A DNA stretch of 15,611 bases from an uncultured Collinsella sp. (GCA_900551365.1 URVZ01000039.1:1-15611), one strand, 5' to 3'. Positions 7,059 through 13,167 are shown, numbered from the stretch's first letter. Translations and numbers: made by a program. The notes: generated from the letters alone by a model not told the origin.

Positions 7059-7964
7059 ATGATTCAGGACCCCTTTCGTTCGATGATTCGTTCGGAAGGG
7101 GTCCTGCGTTATCGCGACCTTCCGTGGCGCCGTACGCGTGACCCGTACATCATTTGGCTTTCCGAGGTCATGCTGCAGCAAACACAGGTGCCGCGTGTGG
7201 AGGCGCGCATGCCGGTGTGGCTCGATCGTTTTCCGACTGTGCAGGCGCTTGCCCAGGCCGCGCCTTCCGATGTTTTGGACGCTTGGCAGGGCATGGGCTA
7301 CAACCGACGCGCTCTGGCGCTTCATGGGGCCGCTCAGCGCGTTGTAGAGGACTGGGACGGGGAGTTTCCGCGTGAGACGCGTGACTTGGTCGCTCTGCCT
7401 GGTATTGGCCCGGCAACGGCGCAGGGTATCCGGTCGTTTGCGTTTGATCTTCCGGGTGTGTATCTAGAGACCAACGTGCGCACAGTCTTTCTGCATCACT
7501 TCTTTCCCGATGTACCGGCTGTTCCCGATCGCGAGCTGGTGCCGCTGATTCAAGCCGCCTGTCCGGCGGCCCCTGGTGCGGCGGCGGATGAGATTGCGCC
7601 CTTTGCCGTGCCTCAAGACGATGCCGACACGCCGCGCGCGTGGTATTACGCGCTGCTAGATTATGGCGCGTATCTTAAGAAGACGCTGCCCAATCCGTCC
7701 AGGCGCTCGGCGGGCTATAGTCGTCAGTCCAAGTTCGAGGGCTCGCGTCGCCAAAAGCGCGCCCACATTGTGCGCATGCTGCTGGCGGCGCGCGATGGAC
7801 AACCGGCAGGTATTACGCTCGATGAAGCCGTTGCAGGCGTTAACGAGATGGAGACGGCAGCCGGCCGAGAGCCGGTCGAGCGCGAGCTGGTCGCAAGCAT
7901 TCTTGCCGATCTGGAGCGCGAGGGCTTTTGCGGCTCCGAGGGCGATCGTTGGCTGAGTGTGTAG
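7059..7964 (+). CDS. A/G-specific adenine glycosylase-like (MutY-like) HhH-GPD DNA glycosylase
   Basis: 301-residue base-excision-repair glycosylase. LPWRRTRDPYIIWLSEVML then QQTQV (catalytic-type Glu36) is the MutY signature. LPGIGPATAQGI from residue 113 is the helix-hairpin-helix. Where MutY has its catalytic Asp (LDGNV or LDTNV), this protein reads YLETNVRTV, placing Glu137 there. The four-cysteine iron-sulfur motif after the HhH domain is absent: around LDYGAYLKKTLPNPSRRSAG there is no cysteine, and the protein has only two. The C-terminal MutT-like 8-oxoG domain is also missing; a helical, basic tail stands in its place. It may be a MutY-related subfamily that works without the cluster, perhaps with changed base specificity. 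Start at ATG 7059 with AAGGAG upstream; it lies in the same operon as the Rrf2-type gene. Confidence 0.85.
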   Translation: MIQDPFRSMIRSEGVLRYRDLPWRRTRDPYIIWLSEVMLQQTQVPRVEARMPVWLDRFPTVQALAQAAPSDVLDAWQGMGYNRRALALHGAAQRVVEDWDGEFPRETRDLVALPGIGPATAQGIRSFAFDLPGVYLETNVRTVFLHHFFPDVPAVPDRELVPLIQAACPAAPGAAADEIAPFAVPQDDADTPRAWYYALLDYGAYLKKTLPNPSRRSAGYSRQSKFEGSRRQKRAHIVRMLLAARDGQPAGITLDEAVAGVNEMETAAGREPVERELVASILADLEREGFCGSEGDRWLSV

Positions 7965-8078
7965 CTCACTCGAATCTGAAGAACGGGATTGTAAGGTTTA
8001 AATTCTCGGCATGAGGGCATCCTTAAAGCAAGGCCGCTCAAAGTCTGTGGGCGGCATGCGTTGAAGGGAAGTACACCT

Positions 8079-8618
8079 ATGGATTTTGAGAATTCCCAAA
8101 CCAAGAAGAACCTCGAGACCGCTTTTGCCGGTGAGTCCCAGGCACACACCAAGTATCGCTACTATGCATCCAAGGCCAAAAAGGACGGCTACGTTCAGAT
8201 CTCGAATATTTTTGCCGAGACGGCGGGCAACGAGTCCGAGCACGCCAAGCTGTGGTTTAAGTATCTGCACGACGGCGCCGTTCCGGGCACTCTGGACAAC
8301 CTGCGCGACGCCGCTGCGGGCGAGAACTACGAGTGGACCACGATGTACGACGAGTTCGCCAAGACCGCCGAGGAGGAGGGCTTTGTCGAGATCGCCGAGA
8401 AGTTCCGTGGCGTCGCCGCCGTCGAGAAGGCCCACGAGGAGCGCTACAACAAACTCGTCGAGCGCATCGAGTCGGGCGAGGTGTTTGAGCGTGAGGGCGT
8501 GAAGGTGTGGAAGTGCCTGAACTGCGGGCACCTGCACGTTGGTGCCGAGGCGCCTGAGGTGTGCCCGGTGTGTAACCACCCGAAGGCGTACTTTGAGGAG
8601 CAGGTGGTGAACTACTAG
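8079..8618 (+). CDS. rbr: Rubrerythrin
   Basis: 179-residue non-heme iron peroxidase that reduces hydrogen peroxide in anaerobes. The ferritin-like four-helix domain (about 1-135) has Glu19 in FAGESQAH, Glu52-x-x-His55, the EWTTMYDEFA segment with Glu85, and Glu116-x-x-His119, which together form the di-iron site. The C-terminal rubredoxin-like domain carries the one-iron site, Cys146-x-x-Cys149 and Cys162-x-x-Cys165, in KCLNCGHLH and CPVCNHPKAYFE. Length and domain order are canonical. The start is ATG 8079 with GAAGGGA 9 bases upstream; TTG 8061 is rejected because it precedes that site. It lies 114 bases after the glycosylase gene with no clear terminator between, so it may be read with the Rrf2 operon or from its own promoter. 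It is followed by the long hairpin and terminator module. Confidence 0.97.
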   Translation: MDFENSQTKKNLETAFAGESQAHTKYRYYASKAKKDGYVQISNIFAETAGNESEHAKLWFKYLHDGAVPGTLDNLRDAAAGENYEWTTMYDEFAKTAEEEGFVEIAEKFRGVAAVEKAHEERYNKLVERIESGEVFEREGVKVWKCLNCGHLHVGAEAPEVCPVCNHPKAYFEEQVVNY

Positions 8619-8637
8619 CGCGTGGCGCTGGCTGCTG

Positions 8638-8725
8638 CGGAGCGCAGGGCGGGAAATGCCTTTCCCTCTCGCTCACGGCTGCGCAGGGTCGCGCGAGGCA
8701 AAGGCATTTCCCGCCCTGCGCTCCG
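8638..8725. repeat. Long hairpin element A (conserved-loop family)
   Basis: The left arm 8638-8663 (CGGAGCGCAGGGCGGGAAAT, then GCCTTT) is the perfect 26-base reverse complement of 8700-8725. The 36-base loop 8664-8699 begins CCCTCTCGCTCACGGCT and ends GCGCGAGGC. It matches the loop of element B at 9602-9637 in 33 of 36 positions, although the arms of A and B are unrelated beyond the first few pairs. CTCGC and GCGAG inside the loop can extend the stem. It lies 19 bases after the rubrerythrin stop and 49 bases before a terminator. Confidence 0.92.
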
Positions 8726-8774
8726 GCGTTGGGTCGTCGCGTGCTCGTTACAGAAAAGCTGATAAGAAGTTTGT

Positions 8775-8804
8775 GTGCCGCCCCTTATGGGGCGGCACGT
8801 TTTT
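8775..8804 (+). terminator. Intrinsic terminator downstream of rubrerythrin and hairpin A
   Basis: GTGCCGCCCC (8775-8784), loop TTAT and GGGGCGGCAC (8789-8798) form a perfect 10-bp stem followed by five T residues (8800-8804). The stem sequence is identical to that of the terminator at 9705. Confidence 0.95.
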
Positions 8805-8841
8805 GTGGGGGCCGGTTGGGGCGGTGACGTTGCTTAGAGGG

Positions 8842-8847
8842 TACACT
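8842..8847 (+). promoter_or_regulatory. Possible -10 box for the 210-residue membrane protein gene
   Basis: TACACT lies 42 bases before ATG 8890. The best -35 candidate is TTGGGG at 8817-8822 with a 19-base gap. A new promoter is expected here because a strong terminator lies just upstream, but the match is modest. Confidence 0.3.
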
Positions 8848-8889
8848 GGGTAGCGTTGGCTATTCGTTTCCTCTTGTGAGGTGTTGGTT

Positions 8890-9522
8890 ATGGGTAAGAA
8901 GTCTCGGGCTCGGGTTGCTGCGGCGGGAACTCGCAAGGATCCTGGTCGTCGGGTTGCCGAGGGTAAAAAGGTCGATCGTGTCGAGAAGGACAAGAAGGTT
9001 GGCGCGCATGCTCATCCTGAGTGGGCGCCTCACCTCAATACGGCTAGCGAGGATCTGACTGCTAAGTTGTTTACTCTGGTCGAGGTTATCTTGGGCGTGG
9101 TGCCCGTGGTGGTCATTGGCTTGTTCTTGGCTTCGAAAGATGCCACGAGTGTCGATAAACTCACCGATGTCTTTTCTCAGGACCCCTCGATGGTGGTTAC
9201 GTTTATCTCTGCGTGCCTGCAGCCGTTTGTGGCGTACATGTTGTACATGATTTATCGCAAATACTGCGAGGGCGACGCTGGTTTTGCCGCCGGCAACCTG
9301 ATCGGTCTTTTGTGCTCCGAGATCCTACTGCTCAATATCCCAGGCGTCATCGGTATGGGCATCTTGCTGTGGCGTGTTTGGCGCAACGTCGCCCCGCACT
9401 TTGAGAGCTGGTTGTTTGAGCGTCGTGCAATGGGCGTGCTGGCAGACATTGCGGGCTCGCTCGTGATTTTAGCCTTGGCGTTTATGTGCGCCACCGCCGC
9501 CCGCGGTCTCGCGGGCATGTAG
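8890..9522 (+). CDS. Uncharacterised membrane protein with basic N-terminal tail
   Basis: 210 residues, family not recognised. Residues 1-38 are strongly basic (many Lys/Arg, with alternating charges such as KKVDRVEKDKK), a cytoplasmic tail that could bind nucleic acid or phospholipid. About four hydrophobic segments follow: near 60-81, 101-122, 135-161 and 181-205. No enzyme motif, signal peptide or cysteine cluster is visible. ATG 8890 is chosen because TGAGGTG lies 7 bases upstream; an in-frame GTG at 8881 overlaps that site. The gene is a monocistron between two terminators. Hairpin element A precedes it and element B follows it. Base and codon use fit the host, with rather many T-ending codons near the 5' end. 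Confidence 0.8.
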   Translation: MGKKSRARVAAAGTRKDPGRRVAEGKKVDRVEKDKKVGAHAHPEWAPHLNTASEDLTAKLFTLVEVILGVVPVVVIGLFLASKDATSVDKLTDVFSQDPSMVVTFISACLQPFVAYMLYMIYRKYCEGDAGFAAGNLIGLLCSEILLLNIPGVIGMGILLWRVWRNVAPHFESWLFERRAMGVLADIAGSLVILALAFMCATAARGLAGM

Positions 9523-9539
9523 TCTGTCCTCACCGACCA

Positions 9540-9574
9540 CGGAGCGCAGGGCAACTGCTGGTTTCACCGCTCCG
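9540..9574. repeat. Short hairpin sharing sequence with the arm of element A
   Basis: CGGAGCG (9540-9546) pairs with CGCTCCG (9568-9574). The first 13 bases, CGGAGCGCAGGGC, are identical to the start of the left arm of element A at 8638-8650. It sits immediately in front of element B. Confidence 0.7.
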
Positions 9575-9576
9575 GA

Positions 9577-9662
9577 CGTCAGACCCGCGGCGCATCCCTT
9601 TCCCTCTCGCTCACGGCTTCGCAGAGTCACGCGAGGCAAAGGCATGCGCCGCGGGTCTGACG
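9577..9662. repeat. Long hairpin element B (conserved-loop family)
   Basis: The left arm 9577-9601 (CGTCAGACCCGCGGCGCAT, then CCCTTT) pairs with 9638-9662 at 24 of 25 positions. The 36-base loop 9602-9637 differs from that of element A at only three positions, while the outer arms share no clear sequence with A. It follows the 210-residue membrane protein gene by 54 bases and precedes a terminator by 42 bases, the same arrangement as element A. Confidence 0.92.
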
Positions 9663-9704
9663 ACGCGGGCTTGCCAACGAGTTTTGGCTAATAGATTGGT
9701 TTGT

Positions 9705-9732
9705 GTGCCGCCCCTTTGGGGCGGCACTTTTT
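9705..9732 (+). terminator. Intrinsic terminator downstream of hairpin B
   Basis: GTGCCGCCCC (9705-9714), loop TTT and GGGGCGGCAC (9718-9727) with five T residues after it (9728-9732). It is the same stem as at 8775-8798, and the preceding TTTGT and following GTGGGG are shared as well. Confidence 0.95.
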
Positions 9733-9985
9733 GTGTGGGGTCCCGGTCTCCACAATTTTCGTCAAGCTTTTGGTTAGATTTTGGTCAGTTGGCGTAAGGG
9801 TGGAAGGCCAAAAGATTGCTGGCGAAAAAAGCTCAGAGAAAGTGCTGGTAGGGGAGTTGTTGAGCTTTTCGACAGCTTTTGAGCAAAAGAAACTTTGTGG
9901 CTATTGCCGGCGATTGCGTTGTCGCGGTCATGGCGGTGCGGGATGCTGGTCGTAAGCGTCGAACGCTCCGATTTTGGAGGCCAAC

Positions 9986-10420
9986 ATGGACCTGTTTCTT
10001 GAGACCCCACAGCAACAAGCCGAGCGCATGCTGCGGCAGCAGCGGCGGCTTATAGAGATGCAAATGCAAGGGGTTGCCAACCAGGCGCCCGTGCAAAACG
10101 TCGTGCCCGCTGCTGTACCTGCAGCCGTGCCCGGGTGCGAATCGGCACCAGAGGCCTATTCCGTACAGCAAGATTCATATGCGCAGGAGCTCGCGTTCGA
10201 CAAGCGTCGTGCGCGTCGTCGCCGCGTGGGCCAGCGCCTGCGCACATTGGCGATGATCGTGCTCATTCCGCTAGGACTTGCGGCAATCTTCTTGGCCTCA
10301 TATGCCCTCACGTGCATTCTCAACGGTGCCTCGCCCAATGAGGTGCTCCAGCATCTAGCGGCCCTGGGCCAGCGCCTAGGCGATGTCGCAACAACCATCC
10401 GCGCCGGCTGGGAGAGTTAG
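9986..10420 (+). CDS. Small single-pass membrane protein, unknown function
   Basis: 144 residues, family not recognised. The N-terminal third is Gln-rich and amphipathic (ETPQQQAERMLRQQRRLIEM), likely helical or coiled coil. A flexible Pro/Ala/Val stretch follows (about 33-50). A basic patch (KRRARRRR, about 73-80) then sits directly in front of one membrane helix at about 86-111. A short tail (about 112-144) follows, which would be outside by the positive-inside rule. No lipobox or signal-peptidase site is seen. ATG 9986 is supported by GGAGG 5 bases upstream; an in-frame TTG at 9974 overlaps that site and is rejected. It is a single gene behind hairpin B and its terminator. It could be a membrane adaptor, but nothing visible proves a role. 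Confidence 0.75.
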   Translation: MDLFLETPQQQAERMLRQQRRLIEMQMQGVANQAPVQNVVPAAVPAAVPGCESAPEAYSVQQDSYAQELAFDKRRARRRRVGQRLRTLAMIVLIPLGLAAIFLASYALTCILNGASPNEVLQHLAALGQRLGDVATTIRAGWES

Positions 10421-10510
10421 CGTTTGTCACATTAGGACTTCCAGGGTGTACGAATTATCGCCACGAGCAGAATTCTTGCATCCTGTGGGTCCTGTCGTAC
10501 GACTGAATAG

Positions 10511-10531
10511 TATTATTGAAGATAAATAATA
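10511..10531. promoter_or_regulatory. A/T-rich inverted repeat, possible operator of the NTase/HTH cassette
   Basis: TATTATT (10511-10517) and AATAATA (10525-10531) form a perfect 7-bp dyad with a 7-base spacer, ending 12 bases before ATG 10544. It lies where the promoter's -10 region would be and stands out from the G+C-rich surroundings. The HTH partner could bind it, which is inference. Confidence 0.5.
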
Positions 10532-10543
10532 ATAGGATTTGCT

Positions 10544-11074
10544 ATGTATAAGCAGGATTTAGAGCAGACTCTTTTGGGCATTGACGAAGAGGCGGAGCTG
10601 GAAATAGGTCCAAGAGACGACAGGCCGAACGTTGTATTGGTGGGAGGAAGCGCCTTCATGCTAAACGATGTGACGAATCGTTCGGTTACACATGACATTG
10701 ATGTGTTTGAGGCAGATAGGTGCCTCCGCGAGATCATAGCTCGATACCCCGAGGTGAATGGTATGGCGGTGGCATATTGTAATCAGATGCCGTTCAATTA
10801 CGAAGATCGTTTGATTCCCTTGGATATTGGGGCGCGCTTTATCAGGTACTTTACGCCATCCTTGGAGGACCTGGCGGTAATGAAGCTCTATGCCTGTCGT
10901 CCGAACGACATCATCGATCTTCATAGCCAGGCATTCGTCGACCGACTTGATTGGGGACTGCTCGAACGGCTTATATTCGACGAGGGCGAGGCGCTGGCGT
11001 CGTCGCCTTCGGAGCGGAGTTATCAAGAGATGGTCTGCGCATACAGCCAATACAAAAAGGAGGTGCTCGGTTGA
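10544..11074 (+). CDS. DUF6036/AbiEii-like nucleotidyltransferase (putative toxin)
   Basis: 176-residue protein with the DNA polymerase beta-like nucleotidyltransferase core. Gly34-Gly35-Ser36-Ala37 (VLVGGSAFML) is the nucleotide-binding motif, and Asp51-x-Asp53 (SVTHDIDVFE) supplies metal ligands. Lys114 with Arg119/Asp122/Asp125 (LEDLAVMKLYACRPNDIIDL) is the block seen in AbiEii/MenT- and DUF6036-type proteins. The active-site residues appear intact. Relatives in type IV toxin-antitoxin or abortive-infection systems transfer nucleotides, for example to tRNA ends; that activity here is inferred. The start is ATG 10544 after a weak AGGAT site. Its stop overlaps the TTG start of the HTH gene (TTGA). 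The region has fewer G/C-ending codons (AGA, AGG, ATA, TTA occur) than its neighbours, suggesting acquisition by transfer. Family name is from recall of motifs, not from a search. Confidence 0.75.
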   Translation: MYKQDLEQTLLGIDEEAELEIGPRDDRPNVVLVGGSAFMLNDVTNRSVTHDIDVFEADRCLREIIARYPEVNGMAVAYCNQMPFNYEDRLIPLDIGARFIRYFTPSLEDLAVMKLYACRPNDIIDLHSQAFVDRLDWGLLERLIFDEGEALASSPSERSYQEMVCAYSQYKKEVLG

Positions 11075-11634
11075 ATCTGACCTTTGAGGGATTCTTAAAA
11101 GGCTATTGCCGAGAGCTATCTGGACAGCAGTCGCTGAGTTTTAGAAAATTGGTTGAGCAGGCGACGACGGATGCGCCGCGTGTGGCGGAGCCTCTGTTTT
11201 TGCTCGCTTTGGCGCAAGGAAAAGCCGAATACGTTCTGGGTTTATCCGAGGGCTCGTGGATGGAACGGGATTACCGAGACGTTTTATCCTTGTACGGTCA
11301 AGCGGGTAGCATGGCGTCTCTATGCGCCAAAAGTGAGCTCCCTAATCGTTATGCCAACGTTTGGCGTGCGTATAGAGCGGTGAAGGAAAAGCCGGCGGCC
11401 GATAGAAGGGTGAACGCCCTGATGAGAAAGAAAACGCTGGAAGCATTGGAGGAATCGGGTGTAACGCGCTATGGCCTCTGCCGTGCTCTGCGCCTGAATA
11501 AAGGAAACGTATACGCATACTTGGCCGGCGATGACTCAAAGGTGAGCAGGAAAACGGCGCGCCGCATTATGGAATATGCGGAGGAGAGGGGCGCCCAAGA
11601 AGGGGCCGGGCGCCCGGTGCGTATGGCGGGGTAA
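11071..11634 (+). CDS. Helix-turn-helix protein partnered with the nucleotidyltransferase (putative antitoxin/regulator)
   Basis: 187 residues starting at a TTG that overlaps the previous stop (TTGA, 11071-11074). The start is strongly supported by an AAAGGAGGTG ribosome site six bases upstream; there is no ATG nearby. Longer in-frame upstream sequence lies wholly inside the nucleotidyltransferase gene and is ignored. The N-terminal two thirds are mainly helical and not recognised. Residues about 126-165 (ESGVTRYGLCRALRLNKGNV followed by YAYLAGD) look like an XRE-type helix-turn-helix. The tail is Gly/Arg-rich. Coupled translation with the nucleotidyltransferase argues for a stoichiometric partner, so antitoxin and autorepressor is the most economical reading. 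In typical AbiE loci the DNA-binding antitoxin comes first; here the order is reversed. Function is inferred. Confidence 0.7.
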   Translation: MNLTFEGFLKGYCRELSGQQSLSFRKLVEQATTDAPRVAEPLFLLALAQGKAEYVLGLSEGSWMERDYRDVLSLYGQAGSMASLCAKSELPNRYANVWRAYRAVKEKPAADRRVNALMRKKTLEALEESGVTRYGLCRALRLNKGNVYAYLAGDDSKVSRKTARRIMEYAEERGAQEGAGRPVRMAG

Positions 11635-11685
11635 GATTGATCGCGGTTTTGATTGGTGCTCGATTGGGTTTGTTGGGCGGAGTTT

Positions 11686-13041
11686 ATGTCTGCTATTGAT
11701 ATTGTGCTTGTTGTGATCGCCTTGGTGGCGGTGGGGGTTGCTGTGGCTTGCGCCCTCCAGCTCAAGAGCCTGCGTGCCGAGTTGCGGGAGCGTGGCGACA
11801 GTAGCGCGGAAACGCTGGCAGCACTCGAGCAGGCCAACAACGCGCTCGATGCCCTGAACGTCGCGCTGGCCGAAACTCGCCGCACGGCCAATGCCATCGC
11901 GCAGCAGCAGACGACAGATGCGGCCGTGGAGCAGCAACGTTACCTGACCATCGCACGCGAGTTCTCGCAAGCTGGTGACCGGATGGATGACCTGCGCCGC
12001 GAGACGGCCCAGCAGCTCGGCGCCAATCGCGAGGGCATCGAGCATCGCCTGGACAAGGTGCGCGAGACGGTCGATGCTCAGCTGGGCGCCATCCGCAAAG
12101 ACAACAACGTGCAGCTCGATCAGATGCGCGCGACGGTGGACGAGAAGCTCTCCCGCACGCTCAACGACCGACTGTCGGCATCGTTTAAGCAGGTGAGCGA
12201 CCAGCTCGAGGCCGTGTACAAGGGCCTGGGCGACATGCAGTCCATCGCCACCGGCGTGGGCGACCTTAAGCGCGTGCTGGGCAACGTGAAGGCGCGTGGT
12301 ATTTTGGGCGAGGTGCAGCTGGGTGCAATTCTGGCGGACATCCTTACACCCGACCAGTATCTGGAAAACGTCGCCACCAAGCCCGGTGCCTCGGAGCGCG
12401 TTGAGTTTGCCGTCAAGCTGCCGGTAGACGAGGGCGATCCCGTGCTGCTGCCGATCGATTCCAAATTCCCGGGCGACGCGTACGAGCATCTGCTCGACGC
12501 CCAGGAGTCGGGCGATGCGGAGGCCGTTGCCGCAGCGCGCAAGACGCTCGATATGATGGTGAAACGCGAGGCAAAGGACATCTGCGAAAAGTACCTGAGT
12601 GTGCCGGCAACGACCAACTTTGGCATCATGTTCGTGCCGTTTGAGGGACTGTACGCCGAGGTCGTCAGCCGCCCCGGGCTTATCGAGACCCTGGGCCGCG
12701 ACTATCACGTCAACGTTGCCGGTCCCAGCACCATGGCGGCCATCCTCAACAGCCTGCAGATGAGCTATCAGACGTTTAGGCTGCAAAAACGTACCGACGA
12801 CGTGCTGCGCGTGCTTTCCGCCGTCAAGGCTGAGCTGCCGCGCTATCAGGCGGCGCTGCGTCGCGCGCAGCAGCAGATCGAGACCGCGGGCAAGACGGTC
12901 GAGGGCATTATCACCACACGCACCAACGTTATGGAGCGCAAGCTCAAGGACATCGACGCGCTGGAGGATGCGCGGGAGGCCGACGCGATTCTGGGCTTGG
13001 AGTCCGCAGGCTTACTCGCGGGCCAGGAAGACGAGGACTAG
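11686..13041 (+). CDS. rmuC: DNA recombination protein RmuC
   Basis: 451 residues. One N-terminal membrane helix (about 5-24, IVLVVIALVAVGVAVACAL) is followed by a long coiled coil (about 30-190, rich in Gln, Glu, Arg and Ala). The RmuC nuclease-like domain follows (about 190-420), with GNVKARGILGEVQLGAIL, LPIDSKFPGDAYEHL, NFGIMFVPFEGLYAEV and GPSTMAAILNSLQMSYQTF. These are the conserved blocks of the family, which in E. coli limits inversion at short inverted repeats. ATG 11686 is taken as the start because it begins directly at the membrane helix, although the ribosome site (GGCGGAG) is modest and close. The frame is open back to 11653. It lies 51 bases after the HTH gene and could receive read-through from that cassette. 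Codon use is host-like. Confidence 0.93.
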   Translation: MSAIDIVLVVIALVAVGVAVACALQLKSLRAELRERGDSSAETLAALEQANNALDALNVALAETRRTANAIAQQQTTDAAVEQQRYLTIAREFSQAGDRMDDLRRETAQQLGANREGIEHRLDKVRETVDAQLGAIRKDNNVQLDQMRATVDEKLSRTLNDRLSASFKQVSDQLEAVYKGLGDMQSIATGVGDLKRVLGNVKARGILGEVQLGAILADILTPDQYLENVATKPGASERVEFAVKLPVDEGDPVLLPIDSKFPGDAYEHLLDAQESGDAEAVAAARKTLDMMVKREAKDICEKYLSVPATTNFGIMFVPFEGLYAEVVSRPGLIETLGRDYHVNVAGPSTMAAILNSLQMSYQTFRLQKRTDDVLRVLSAVKAELPRYQAALRRAQQQIETAGKTVEGIITTRTNVMERKLKDIDALEDAREADAILGLESAGLLAGQEDED

Positions 13042-13053
13042 CTGCATCTGACG

Positions 13054-13085
13054 GCGGGGCGCCGGCGTAAACGCGGGTGCCCCGC
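13054..13085 (+). terminator. Hairpin after rmuC, possible terminator
   Basis: GCGGGGC (13054-13060) pairs with GCCCCGC (13079-13085), 13 bases after the rmuC stop. The following bases are only moderately T-rich (TGCTTCTTG), so termination strength is uncertain. Confidence 0.5.
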
Positions 13086-13107
13086 TGCTTCTTGCATTGT
13101 GCTTGCC

Positions 13108-13121
13108 TGAAGTGCGCTTCA
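13108..13121. promoter_or_regulatory. Short dyad upstream of the ABC transporter gene
   Basis: TGAAG-TGCG-CTTCA is a 5-bp dyad about 50 bases before ATG 13168. TTGCATTG and CAATGTGCAA flank it as a looser outer repeat. It could be an operator; no clear promoter boxes were assigned. Confidence 0.3.
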
Positions 13122-13167
13122 ATGTGCAACAATGGCGTTTCGCCCTATCAGACGCGAAAGGAAGCCC

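Larger units (their letters stand above)
9523..9985. other. Intergenic stretch with hairpin B, terminator and a leader with inverted repeats
   Basis: These 463 bases have no credible gene. From the left they hold a small hairpin (9540-9574), hairpin element B (9577-9662), a terminator (9705-9732) and then about 250 bases of leader. In the leader AAAAGCTCA (9827-9835) is the reverse complement of TGAGCTTTT (9861-9869), followed by a small CTTTT-GAGC-AAAAG hairpin. I see no promoter I would call in this part, nor a known riboswitch. Confidence 0.7.

Noticed and set aside
8656..8853. Small open frame across hairpin A and its terminator
   Set aside because: The frame exists only because of the palindromic G+C-rich sequence; it reads through a strong terminator.
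8638..9662. CRISPR-like repeats or integron attC sites
   Set aside because: Only two copies about 900 bases apart, no spacers, no cas genes or integrase; the long perfect arms do not fit attC architecture.
9701..9955. Small open frame of 84 codons starting in the terminator after hairpin B
   Set aside because: It begins inside the terminator stem, lacks a ribosome site and has no coding character.
9733..9985. Replication origin or riboswitch in the leader before the 144-residue protein
   Set aside because: No recognisable DnaA-box cluster and no known aptamer core could be matched by eye.
11536..12786. Open frame of 416 codons on the - strand opposite rmuC
   Set aside because: Antisense shadow of a clear RmuC protein, with no family motif.
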